This document shows positions 7,623 through 15,280 of a stretch of 39,693 nucleotides of DNA, one piece after another. Made by a program: the position numbers and the translations under genes. Origin of the DNA: JAAYCB01 sp012744395. Lineage in GTDB: Bacteria > Planctomycetota > Planctomycetia > Pirellulales > Thermoguttaceae. Under the pieces are notes generated by a model. The model was not told the origin of the DNA. It was given only the letters and a program-made list of their open reading frames with translations, and did not search any database. The stretch's first letter is position 1. Every line of letters begins with the position of its first letter. The stretch is from positions 1-39,693 of the forward strand of contig JAQVNJ010000046.1 in the NCBI GenBank assembly GCA_028703175.1, written 5' to 3'.

Positions 7623-8966
7623 CTACGGCTGGGCGGCCAGGCGCTTGACCGCGTCGACCACGCGCTGCTCGACGCCGGGCTGGAACGGGCCGTGCAGGCC
7701 GAAATACATCATCGCCGCGCCGCCTTCATACCCGCCTTCTTGCAGGACGCGCTCCGAAGGAAGGTAAGCGAAGACGTCATTCGAGTAGCTGGCGATCCAG
7801 ATTCGCCGGCCGGCGAACTCCCGGCGGAGCCGCACGGCGTAGTCGACGCACGCTTCTCCACCGAGGGCGGCCAGCAACAGGTCGTCGCCAAAGCGGATCA
7901 CCTGGACCGGGCAGGAACAGGACGTTGGCAGGGCGTGTCCGCCGGCAAGCTCCCCCAATAGATGCCTGGCCAATCGCTGCTGGTAGACGTTCTTGTGCTC
8001 GGCGAGTTGCTCGAGCTGGTGCTTGCCGGGCGGATCGACCAGCGGCAAGTCGACCTGTTCAAAGCCGACCTTTAGCGGGCCGCGGAGCGGCTCGACGGCC
8101 GCCGGCAGCACCGCCTCGACGGCCGCCGCAAGCGTGTTGCCGTGTTGCCGCGCGAGTTCGACCTCGCTGCGTGGATGCGGGTTGCAGTCCGCCCCGCAGC
8201 CGCTGACGAACAACGCGCAGGCGCCGGGGTGCCGCTCCTCCAGGGCCGCCTGGGCGAAGCCGGCATAGTCGCCGTTGATCTGGTAGATCGCCAGCGTCGT
8301 GTTGTGGCAGGCATAACCGAAGAGGACCGCCCGGAGCGAACCGCCGTTGCCGCGGACGGCGAGGACGGGCACGCCGTGGTCGACCGGCGCGGGCGGAGGG
8401 TTTGCCCCCTGTGGCTGGGCGCGCTGCGCGCGGCGGTTGGCGGCGAAGCCGCACTGGCCCTCGCCAAAGGCCAGGGTTGCCGGCCGCAGGTCGCTGGCCG
8501 CCGCCTCGATCAGCAGCACGAGGTTGTCTTCCAGGGTCTGGGCGTAGGCCGCAACCGCGGCCTGCTGCTGGGCGTCGAGGTCATAGACCAGGGGGGTGAC
8601 CCCCGCGACGACCGGCCCGCTATGGGTGTGTGAGCAGTTCAGCACGATCCGCTCGCGCGGGATGCCCGTCTTCCCCCCGGCGCGCCGGCAAACCGTCTCG
8701 GCCAGCCGCCGGTCGATCCCGATCAGGTCCATGGTGACGATGGCTGCTCTCGACCCGCCACGATCCTCCAGGACGAGGGCCTTGGCCCAGAGCGGCTGAA
8801 GCACGCCCTCGCTGGGCCGCTGGCGGGCGGCGTAGCCTCCCATCCAAATCGGGCCGCTGGGCGTGATCTCGCGGCGGTCGATCCCCGCGCGCCACTCCGC
8901 CTCTTCCGCGGCCTGGCAGGAGACCCAGGTCAGGCCGATGATCAAGATCATGGACAGGTATCGCAT
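7623..8966 (-). CDS. Exported neutral/alkaline ceramidase-family hydrolase, canonical metal site
   Basis: 447 residues with an N-terminal signal (MRYLSMILIIGLTWVSCQA). Motifs of the ceramidase N-terminal domain: RAGIDRREITPSGPIWMGGY (metal/structural), VTMDLIGID, LNCSHTHSGP (His113, His115), LFGYACHNTTL (His221, the second zinc His), NGDYAGF (231-237) and VSGCGADCNPHPR (255-266). These match the zinc site and the conserved Cys-rich loop of the family. It lacks a long C-terminal immunoglobulin-like domain, so it is shorter than the ~650-residue bacterial ceramidases, which is common for planctomycete members. It is divergently arranged with the beta-helix gene; the shared 202-base region holds a palindrome. 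Probably an amide/ester hydrolase in the periplasm; real substrate unknown. Confidence 0.9.
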   Translation of the reverse strand: MRYLSMILIIGLTWVSCQAAEEAEWRAGIDRREITPSGPIWMGGYAARQRPSEGVLQPLWAKALVLEDRGGSRAAIVTMDLIGIDRRLAETVCRRAGGKTGIPRERIVLNCSHTHSGPVVAGVTPLVYDLDAQQQAAVAAYAQTLEDNLVLLIEAAASDLRPATLAFGEGQCGFAANRRAQRAQPQGANPPPAPVDHGVPVLAVRGNGGSLRAVLFGYACHNTTLAIYQINGDYAGFAQAALEERHPGACALFVSGCGADCNPHPRSEVELARQHGNTLAAAVEAVLPAAVEPLRGPLKVGFEQVDLPLVDPPGKHQLEQLAEHKNVYQQRLARHLLGELAGGHALPTSCSCPVQVIRFGDDLLLAALGGEACVDYAVRLRREFAGRRIWIASYSNDVFAYLPSERVLQEGGYEGGAAMMYFGLHGPFQPGVEQRVVDAVKRLAAQP

Positions 8967-9056
8967 GGGCGAGGCTCCGGTTCAGGAGAAAGGTGATTGG
9001 CAGGAGGATAGTCTACCTGCTTCGGCCAGCGCGCGACAGCGGCGGAAGCGAGCCAC

Positions 9057-9086
9057 TTGATTCGAGGCTTGGTAACCGGTTATCGT
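9057..9086 (+). promoter_or_regulatory. Predicted promoter overlapped by a LacI-type palindrome
   Basis: TTGATT (9057-9062), an 18-base spacer and TATCGT (9081-9086) form a moderate promoter about 80 bases before the beta-helix gene start. The spacer and -10 contain GGTAACCGGTTATC (9071-9084), whose core TAACCGGTTA is a perfect palindrome with central CG. Such CG-centred palindromes are typical operators of LacI-family repressors. The position, covering the -10, would fit repression. No regulator gene is nearby. Confidence 0.4.
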
Positions 9087-9168
9087 GGCGGCGGGATTTG
9101 AACCGGCTGGACGTGGGCGTCGCCGCATGTCAGCCATCCGCTGTCCGCATTCAGAAGCGAGGCCGATC

Positions 9169-10584
9169 ATGACCACAACGCTGACCATCCTGCTTGCCGT
9201 GGCGGCGGCCCAGCCGCAGGCCGAGCCGCGGCAAGGCGCCGCTCTGCTCACCGTCCGCGACTTCGGCGCCTCGGGCGACGGCCAGGCCGACGATACGGCG
9301 GCGATCCAGCGCGCGGCGGACCGGGGCGGCGAGATTCGCTTTCCGCGCGGCACGTACCGCATCAGCCGGCCGGTGGTCATCGACCTGGACCGCGCTGGCC
9401 ATACGTCGATCGTCGCCGACGGCACGGCGTCGCTGCGGATGGCCGGTCCGGGGCCGGCGCTGAAACTGGTCGGTACGCACGCCGGCACGGCCAGCCCGGA
9501 CTCGGTCAAGGAGAATGTCTGGCAGCGGCAGCGGACGCCGATGATCGACGGCCTGGAGATCGTCGGCGAGCATCCCGAGGCGATCGGCCTGTGGCTGGAG
9601 GGGACGTTCCAGCCGGTGATCACCCGCGTCTGCGTGCGCGGCGCGCTCCACGGCGTCTACCTCACGCGGCGCGCCCGCAACGCGATCATCAGCAATTGCC
9701 ACCTCTACCACAATCGGGGCGCCGGGCTGTTGATGGAGGGGCTCAGCCTGCACCAGGTGAACATCGACAGCTGCCATATCAGCTACAATGCGGGCGGGGG
9801 GATCGTCGTCCGGGCGAGCGAGATTCGCAACTTGCAGATCGCCGCGTGCGACATCGAGGCCAACATGCGGGCCGATGCCCCGGCCGCCGCCAACATCCTG
9901 CTCGATGTCACCGAAGGCTCGATCCGCGAAGGGGCGATCACCGGCTGCACGCTCCAGCACGGCCGCGAACCGGCCGGGGGGGCCAACATCCGCTTCCTCG
10001 GCCGCAGCCCGGCGGAGCCGCAGAAAGTCGGCTTCTTCTCGATCGCCGCCAACCAGATCAGCGACACCGGCGTCAACATCCACCTCGTCCACGCGCGGGG
10101 CGTAAGCATCACCGGCAACACCTTCTTCCTCGGCCACCAATACAACCTCCTGGCCGAGGATTGCTCGCAGTTGGTCGTCGGCGCCAACCTGTTCGACCGC
10201 AACCCCGACTACCCCCTGGGCAGCCGCGACGGCCTGGTGCTGGCCGATTGCCGCGACGCGACGCTCAGCGGCCTGCAAGTCACCGCCGCGGCCGAGCCGC
10301 AGGGAGCGTTGATTCTGCGCCGCTGCCGGCGGGTCAACGTCACCGGCTGCACGATCCTCGACAGCGACGGTTGCGGCATCTTGCTGGAAGAAGCCGAGGG
10401 GGTCCGCCTCTCGGGCTGCCTGGTCCGCGACGACCGGCCGTCCAACGAGCCGCCGATCGCGCTGCGGGTCGCCGGCGGTAGTGGAAATATGATCGTCGGC
10501 AACATGCTGGTGGGAGAGACGGAGATCGCCGCTGGCAGCGGGCTGGTCGAGGGAAACTATGGCGGGGTTGCCAGAACGCGCTGA
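9169..10584 (+). CDS. Exported right-handed beta-helix protein (pectate-lyase superfamily)
   Basis: 471 residues from ATG 9169; an upstream in-frame ATG at 9085 is rejected because the chosen start gives a clean signal peptide (MTTTLTILLAVAAAQPQA) and GCGAGG lies 6 bases before it. The mature protein begins LLTVRDFGASGDGQADDTAAIQRA, the signature of the Pectate_lyase_3 / GH28-like beta-helix fold, with PRGTYRIS after it. Repeated coils of about 20-25 residues (NAIISNCHLYHNRGAG, VNIDSCHISYNAGGG, LQIAACDIEAN, ITGCTLQH and so on) fill the rest. No clear polygalacturonase triad is visible, so it could be a lyase, an epimerase or a binding protein. Probably periplasmic and polysaccharide-directed. 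It is followed by a ThuA-domain gene on the same strand after 108 bases. Confidence 0.85.
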   Translation: MTTTLTILLAVAAAQPQAEPRQGAALLTVRDFGASGDGQADDTAAIQRAADRGGEIRFPRGTYRISRPVVIDLDRAGHTSIVADGTASLRMAGPGPALKLVGTHAGTASPDSVKENVWQRQRTPMIDGLEIVGEHPEAIGLWLEGTFQPVITRVCVRGALHGVYLTRRARNAIISNCHLYHNRGAGLLMEGLSLHQVNIDSCHISYNAGGGIVVRASEIRNLQIAACDIEANMRADAPAAANILLDVTEGSIREGAITGCTLQHGREPAGGANIRFLGRSPAEPQKVGFFSIAANQISDTGVNIHLVHARGVSITGNTFFLGHQYNLLAEDCSQLVVGANLFDRNPDYPLGSRDGLVLADCRDATLSGLQVTAAAEPQGALILRRCRRVNVTGCTILDSDGCGILLEEAEGVRLSGCLVRDDRPSNEPPIALRVAGGSGNMIVGNMLVGETEIAAGSGLVEGNYGGVARTR

Positions 10585-10692
10585 ATCGCCGCACCGCGAA
10601 TTGTTGCTTGACTGGCCGGGGCGGCCGTTTTAGAGTGGGGCGTGCATCGGCCACCCGTCTCGCCACGATCGATCCCGTTGAAGGAGAAGAAC

Positions 10693-11445
10693 GTGAACCG
10701 CCGCATGTTTTGTCTTGGGATTGCCGCAATCGCCCTCGCCGCCGCCGGCCTGCCCGCCGCCGAAAAGGCCGGCCCGGAGGGCGGAATACGCATCCTGCTG
10801 ACCACCGGGGGGCACGCCTTCGAAGAAGACGCGTTCTACGCGATGTTCGACGCCATGCGGGGCATCGAGTACACGAAGGCCGAACTGCCCAAGGACGCCG
10901 GGCTGCTCAAGCCGGGCCTGGAAAAACAGTTCGACTGCATCGTGATGTACGACATGTGCAAGCCCGCGATTTCGCCCGAACAGCGGAAGGCCTTTGTCGA
11001 ACTGCTCACGACCGGCGGGATCGGCCTCGTCTCGATGCACCACAACCTGGGCGCCCAATGGGACTGGGACGAGTATCGGAAGATCATCGGCGGGCGGTTC
11101 ATTCTCGAGCCGACGGTGATTGACGGGAAGGCATGGACCGTTACGCCCTGGGCACACGGCCAGCGGCTCAACGTGAAGATCGCCAACCGAGAGCACCCGA
11201 TCACCAAGGGAGTCGGCGATTTCGAGATCGAAGACGAGATCTATGGCAAGTTCTGGGTCGATCCACGGGCCGAGGTCCTGCTCACGACGGACCACTCGGA
11301 GAACAATCCTGAAGTGGCGTGGACGAAGACCTACGGCAAGAGCCGCGTGTTTCACTTGATGCTTGGCCACGACGGCAAGGCCTATGCGAATCCCGCCTAC
11401 CGCAAGCTGCTCGAACAGGGCATCCGCTGGGCCGCTGGCCGGTAG
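10693..11445 (+). CDS. Exported ThuA-domain protein
   Basis: 250 residues starting at GTG 10693, chosen because AAGGAG lies 6-7 bases upstream and the protein then begins with a typical signal (NRRMFCLGIAAIALAAAGLPAAE); a start 17 codons earlier is not supported. The ThuA fold (trehalose-utilisation, glutamine-amidotransferase-like) shows as IRILLTTGGHAFEEDAFYAM, FDCIVMYDM, VELLTTGGIGLVSMHHNLG, the REHPITKGVGDFEIEDEIYG block and VFHLMLGHDGKAY. ThuA proteins are widespread in planctomycetes next to sugar dehydrogenases and hydrolases; biochemical function is not settled, though roles in ketosugar or glycoside metabolism are proposed. Here it follows the beta-helix protein. The catalytic Cys of amidotransferases is absent, as is usual for ThuA. 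Confidence 0.9.
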   Translation: MNRRMFCLGIAAIALAAAGLPAAEKAGPEGGIRILLTTGGHAFEEDAFYAMFDAMRGIEYTKAELPKDAGLLKPGLEKQFDCIVMYDMCKPAISPEQRKAFVELLTTGGIGLVSMHHNLGAQWDWDEYRKIIGGRFILEPTVIDGKAWTVTPWAHGQRLNVKIANREHPITKGVGDFEIEDEIYGKFWVDPRAEVLLTTDHSENNPEVAWTKTYGKSRVFHLMLGHDGKAYANPAYRKLLEQGIRWAAGR

Positions 11446-11516
11446 ACGGCGGTTGGACTCGCCGCCGGATTGGCGATGAGCCGATCGTCAACCCGAAGCG
11501 TGCGCGAGGGCGAATG

Positions 11517-12695
11517 CTATCTCCAATCGAGACCTTCGGGCAGGGTGTTCAAGTTTTCGCACCCGCCGGGGGTGACAACGACAAGGTCCTCGATGCGAAT
11601 GCCGCCCAGGTCGAGCCGGTAGAGACCCGGCTCGACGGAGACCACGTCGCCGGCAATCAGTTCGGGGCCATGCAGGTCCAAGAGCGGCGGTTCGTGCACG
11701 TCAAGCCCGACCCCGTGGCCCGTTCCGTGAGGCAGCGAACAGAAGCTGCCCGGCGCGCCATGGGGAGGAAGCCCCGCGGCGTATCCCGACTGTTCGACGG
11801 ATGAGATCGTGGCCTTGTGGACTTCCTCGCCGGTTATGCCGGCGCGAATCAGCGCCTCGGCGGCCGCCTTGGCCTTGCGAACCGCCGCGTGCATGGCGGC
11901 AAGCGCTTCGGGAATCGCCCCGTGCACGACCGTTCGGGTGCAATCGCCGTTGTAGAGCGTGGCGCGATTGCGGGGGAAGATGTCGATGATCACCGGCTCG
12001 CCGGTTCGCAACGCGCCCGCGCCGAGGTTGTGGCAGTCGGCCCCCTGCGGTCCGGCGGCCACGATCGCCGGCGGGTTGGCATAGCCGCGGTCGAGCAGCC
12101 AGTGATCGATCATGGCGCGGACGCGCTCGGCTGTCAGGACCTCCCCGGAGTGGACAAGGACGCCGTCGTCTCGGACGCCGGCGCGGGCGATCAGGCGACA
12201 GGCCATCTCCATCGCCCCCTCGGTCGCCGCCTGAGCCTGGCGAATCCAGGCGATTTCCTCTTCGTCCTTAGTGCGGCGGTCGGCAACGCCAAGCTCGGGG
12301 TCGTAGTGGACGGCGATCCCGGCACGGCGGAGGATGTCGGCGAAGAGCAGCGGGAGGGAGCGGTCGGCGCGGACCTGGCGGACGCCGCCACGGCGGAGGC
12401 ACTCGGCCGCGGCCTGGGCGGTTGCCGTCTCACGGTCTCCGGAGAGCCCCTCGGCTGGGGCGAAGTCGGCGGGGCACGCCACCAGGTCGGCCCGAGCGTG
12501 CTGGCGCGCCCGGCCGATCTCGATGTCGCGAAGAATCAGCACGCGGCGGATCGAGTCTCCGTCGCCGGGCAATTCCAGGTAAGCGGCCGGATCACCGACG
12601 GCGAAACGAATCTTGTGGTACAGGGTGGCGTTCCGTGCGGGAATCCCCGCCATCATCAGCCCGACGCGAGGTTTGTTTCTGGTCGAGTCGTTCAT
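11517..12695 (-). CDS. M24-family metallopeptidase (Xaa-Pro aminopeptidase/dipeptidase type)
   Basis: 392 residues from the ATG at 12693-12695, which has GGAG 6 bases upstream; a start six codons earlier is less likely. The creatinase-like N-terminal half (1-145) is followed by the pita-bread catalytic domain. All five metal ligands can be placed: Asp238 (VIIDIFP), Asp251 (YNGDCTRT), His327 (PHGTGHGVG), Glu355 (VSVEPGLY) and Glu369 (RIEDLVVV). No signal peptide, so it is cytoplasmic. It would split proline-containing di- or oligopeptides. The divergent neighbour is a POT-family peptide transporter, which fits uptake followed by hydrolysis. Length is typical of the family. Which peptide class it prefers cannot be told from sequence. 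Confidence 0.92.
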   Translation of the reverse strand: MNDSTRNKPRVGLMMAGIPARNATLYHKIRFAVGDPAAYLELPGDGDSIRRVLILRDIEIGRARQHARADLVACPADFAPAEGLSGDRETATAQAAAECLRRGGVRQVRADRSLPLLFADILRRAGIAVHYDPELGVADRRTKDEEEIAWIRQAQAATEGAMEMACRLIARAGVRDDGVLVHSGEVLTAERVRAMIDHWLLDRGYANPPAIVAAGPQGADCHNLGAGALRTGEPVIIDIFPRNRATLYNGDCTRTVVHGAIPEALAAMHAAVRKAKAAAEALIRAGITGEEVHKATISSVEQSGYAAGLPPHGAPGSFCSLPHGTGHGVGLDVHEPPLLDLHGPELIAGDVVSVEPGLYRLDLGGIRIEDLVVVTPGGCENLNTLPEGLDWR

Positions 12696-12762
12696 CCGTA
12701 TCTCCGTGGTCACAGGCCAGCGAACGTCGTCTCGGGCCCGGCGGCAGGTTCTTTTCCAGACG

Positions 12763-12792
12763 TTGACACGCCGCGCAGAGACCCCCTAGAAT
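12763..12792 (+). promoter_or_regulatory. Strong sigma70-like promoter for the POT transporter gene
   Basis: TTGACA (12763-12768), an 18-base spacer and TAGAAT (12787-12792): a perfect -35 and a 5/6 -10. Predicted start is near 12799, giving a leader of about 260 bases before ATG 13058. Confidence 0.6.
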
Positions 12793-12801
12793 GTGACGGT
12801 T

Positions 12802-12814
12802 TTGTGTAACACAA
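12802..12814. promoter_or_regulatory. Operator-like perfect palindrome at the predicted transcription start
   Basis: TTGTGT-A-ACACAA is a perfect inverted repeat with 6-base arms around one base. It begins 10 bases after the -10 box, so a bound dimer would block initiation. Which regulator binds is unknown; GntR- or CRP-like proteins recognise sites of this general shape. Confidence 0.4.
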
Positions 12815-13057
12815 GCCTATCTGCGATTGTGCTTTACGGACAAGCCCCGTCGCTGCCGGCGAGACGGTTCAACGCCGGAGATTCAAATGCCAGAATCCGG
12901 TTCTGCCGATCAGCCGCCGGGCCCTGCCCAGTCTTGGCCATTGAGAATCGGGCCTTGGACCTTGCCCAGGCTGCAACGTGTGACCTGTCGCCTGCAACCG
13001 GACTCCCTGACGGCTGACAACTGACCGCAGACACCCTTCCGCCCCCCTGGCGCTTCA

Positions 13058-15238
13058 ATGACCAACGCGGATTCCAAGACATCTTCGACCTTGTTCGGAC
13101 ATCCCACCGGCCTGTTCACTCTCTTCTTTGCCGAGATGTGGGAACGATTCTCCTACTACGGCATGAGGGCCCTCCTGGTCTTCTACATGATCAAGGGGTT
13201 TCTGGGGTATGGAGACAGCGAGGCCTATGCCGTCTACGGGGCCTACACGGCGCTGGTCTACATGACGCCGTTTTTCGGAGGCATGCTTGCCGACCGTCTG
13301 CTTGGGGCGCGGCGGGCGGTGATCATCGGCGGGTTGCTGATGGCTGCCGGGCACCTGATGATGACGATCGAATCGGCATTCGGTTTTTTCACCGCCTTGG
13401 CCCTGCTGATCTGCGGCAACGGTTTTTTCAAACCTAATATCTCGACGATTGTCGGCACGCTCTATCCCGCGGGCAGCCGCAAGCGCGACGGCGGGTTCAC
13501 GATCTTCTACATGGGAATCAACCTCGGCGCTGCCATGTCGCCTTTGTTGTGCGGGTACATCGGCGAGACGTACGGGTGGCATTGGGGCTTCGGGCTGGCA
13601 ACCATCGGCATGTTGGCGGGAGTCGCCGTGTTTGTGGCGCCGACCCGTCTCACCCAGCTTTTGATCTTGATCGGCGCCCTGGCCGCCGCCATCGGATTGG
13701 TCGTTTACCGCCCGGAAAGCCTGCTGGCGACCGGGATCAACATCTTCGTTGCCGTGTCGCTGCTGGTCGCCGGGGCGATTGCGGTGACCGCACTCGGCCG
13801 CGGCGGATTGGCGGCCGAGGCCGGCGCTCCGCCCGACCGGGAGTTGCTTCGCCGCCGAGTCCTCGGGCCGATTTCGGCCGAGTGGACCGTATACCTGGGA
13901 ACCGCCGCGGCGATCGCGGTTTTCGCCCTGCTCGTCTCCGGTTTTGCGCCCCTGACGCCGGACAGTCGTCCCTTGACGATTGTTCCCGATTCGGCGATTA
14001 AGCGGATTCAGTCGGGTGGTGGCCCGGTGATGCAGGTGGTCGGCGTCCTCGTTCGCGAGGTCAGCCGTCCGGCCGGACTCGTCCTCGTTCTCTCCGGCCT
14101 GCTCTCCTTCGGCTACCTCGTGTTTGAGACGATCAGGCTGCCGCGGGTGCCTCGCGAGCGGATGTATGTGGTGTTGATCCTGACGTTTTTCTCGATGCTC
14201 TTCTGGTCGTTTTTCGAGCAGGCTGGAAGCTCGGTCAATAATTTCACCGACCGGAACGTGGATCGGGTCGCGGAGGCCGCAACGATCAGCGAGGCGGACG
14301 TGGGCCGGACGATCGAATTTCGCGTCGACCCTGCCCCGCGCGACAAGACGCGGATGGCGCTGCCCCTGTTGAGCCAGGAGCAGCTCGGTCATCGCAGCGG
14401 GTCCGCAGCACTGAACAGCCGGATTGCCGAGGCAATCCGAAGCGAGGAGCAGAGGAAGGATCCGCAAGAGCGGAAGACCGGCCAAGACATCGACAAGCTG
14501 GTCTTGGGCGTGACGCAGAACGGCGCCCTGACGCTCAGCGGCTTGACGTACCTGAGGGCGGCCGCGGGCCGAGAGGGCGCGCCGGTGGGGCTCCAGTCGG
14601 TCGAGTGGCTCGTGACGGAAGACAACCTCGGAATGGGGATCGGGGGATCGGAAATTCCGGCCTCGATCTTCCAGTCGATCAACCCGATCTGCATCATCAC
14701 GTTCGGCCTCGTATTCACGGCCTTGTGGTCGCTGCTCGGCCGGCTCCGCATGGAGCCGAATACGGCGGTGAAATTTTCACTCGGTCTGCTGCAACTGGGG
14801 CTCGGGTTCGGGGCCTTCTGGTATGGCGCCCAGGCGGCCGACGAGCGCGGGATGGTGGCCATGTCGTGGCTTCTGCTCGGCTATCTCCTGCAAACGACCG
14901 GCGAACTCTGCCTTTCGCCCGTCGGGTTGTCGATGGTGACCAAGCTCTCTCCCGCCCGGCTGGTGAGCACGACGATGGGCGCCTGGTTCCTCGCGACGGC
15001 CTTCTCCCAATTCCTCGCGGCGATCATCGCCCAGTTCACCGGGGTTGGCCACGGCGGCGAGGAGACGTCCGCCGGCATCCCCATCCCCCAAGCGACGATC
15101 GACGTGTATGGCGACGTGTTCTTCAAGATCGCCATCAGCGCGGTGGTCTCGGCGCTGATCTGCTTCGCCCTCTCCCCGCTGTTGCACCGCTGGATGCACG
15201 AGGAGGACAGCGGAGTGAATACCGGGCAAGCGGAGTGA
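13058..15238 (+). CDS. POT/PTR2-family proton-coupled peptide transporter
   Basis: 726 residues, inner-membrane MFS protein. TM1 carries the proton-coupling motif FAEMWERFSYYGMRALLVFYM (ExxERFxYYG), followed by AYTALVYMTPFFGGMLADRLLGARRAVIIGG, the second POT signature, and GNGFFKPNISTIVG. It is longer than the usual 450-520 residues because a hydrophilic segment of about 150 residues (roughly 395-545, beginning FFEQAGSSVNNFTDRNVD) is inserted between membrane helices; such an insert is common in planctomycete and Bacteroidetes members. The C-terminal helices include LSPVGLSMVTKLSPARLVSTTMGAWFLA. It would import di- and tripeptides with protons, supplying the divergently encoded M24 peptidase. 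A strong promoter and palindrome lie upstream. It converges with the MFS gene at 15281. Confidence 0.93.
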   Translation: MTNADSKTSSTLFGHPTGLFTLFFAEMWERFSYYGMRALLVFYMIKGFLGYGDSEAYAVYGAYTALVYMTPFFGGMLADRLLGARRAVIIGGLLMAAGHLMMTIESAFGFFTALALLICGNGFFKPNISTIVGTLYPAGSRKRDGGFTIFYMGINLGAAMSPLLCGYIGETYGWHWGFGLATIGMLAGVAVFVAPTRLTQLLILIGALAAAIGLVVYRPESLLATGINIFVAVSLLVAGAIAVTALGRGGLAAEAGAPPDRELLRRRVLGPISAEWTVYLGTAAAIAVFALLVSGFAPLTPDSRPLTIVPDSAIKRIQSGGGPVMQVVGVLVREVSRPAGLVLVLSGLLSFGYLVFETIRLPRVPRERMYVVLILTFFSMLFWSFFEQAGSSVNNFTDRNVDRVAEAATISEADVGRTIEFRVDPAPRDKTRMALPLLSQEQLGHRSGSAALNSRIAEAIRSEEQRKDPQERKTGQDIDKLVLGVTQNGALTLSGLTYLRAAAGREGAPVGLQSVEWLVTEDNLGMGIGGSEIPASIFQSINPICIITFGLVFTALWSLLGRLRMEPNTAVKFSLGLLQLGLGFGAFWYGAQAADERGMVAMSWLLLGYLLQTTGELCLSPVGLSMVTKLSPARLVSTTMGAWFLATAFSQFLAAIIAQFTGVGHGGEETSAGIPIPQATIDVYGDVFFKIAISAVVSALICFALSPLLHRWMHEEDSGVNTGQAE

Positions 15239-15280
15239 ATTCCGTTCGACGGAGCGGTGATCATTCCGGGCCGGGGCGTG

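Larger units (their letters stand above)
12696..13057. other. Divergent regulatory region between peptidase and transporter
   Basis: 362 bases. Contains the promoter at 12763-12792 and palindrome at 12802-12814. The rest of the transporter leader (about 12930-13030) is built of degenerate short words (CCTTGGACC, CTGACAACTGACC-like), a low-complexity pattern often seen between planctomycete genes. No small gene was recognised and no ribosome site is visible just before the transporter ATG. Confidence 0.5.

Noticed and set aside
9151..10278. Minus-strand frame of 375 codons
   Set aside because: Antisense to the beta-helix gene, no family motif.
10693..11445. ThuA protein as an active glutamine amidotransferase
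   Set aside because: The nucleophilic Cys and the His-Glu pair of class I amidotransferases are not in place; only the fold is shared.
13055..14485. Minus-strand frame of 476 codons
   Set aside because: Antisense to the POT transporter; His/Gln/Arg-rich and without signal or domain.
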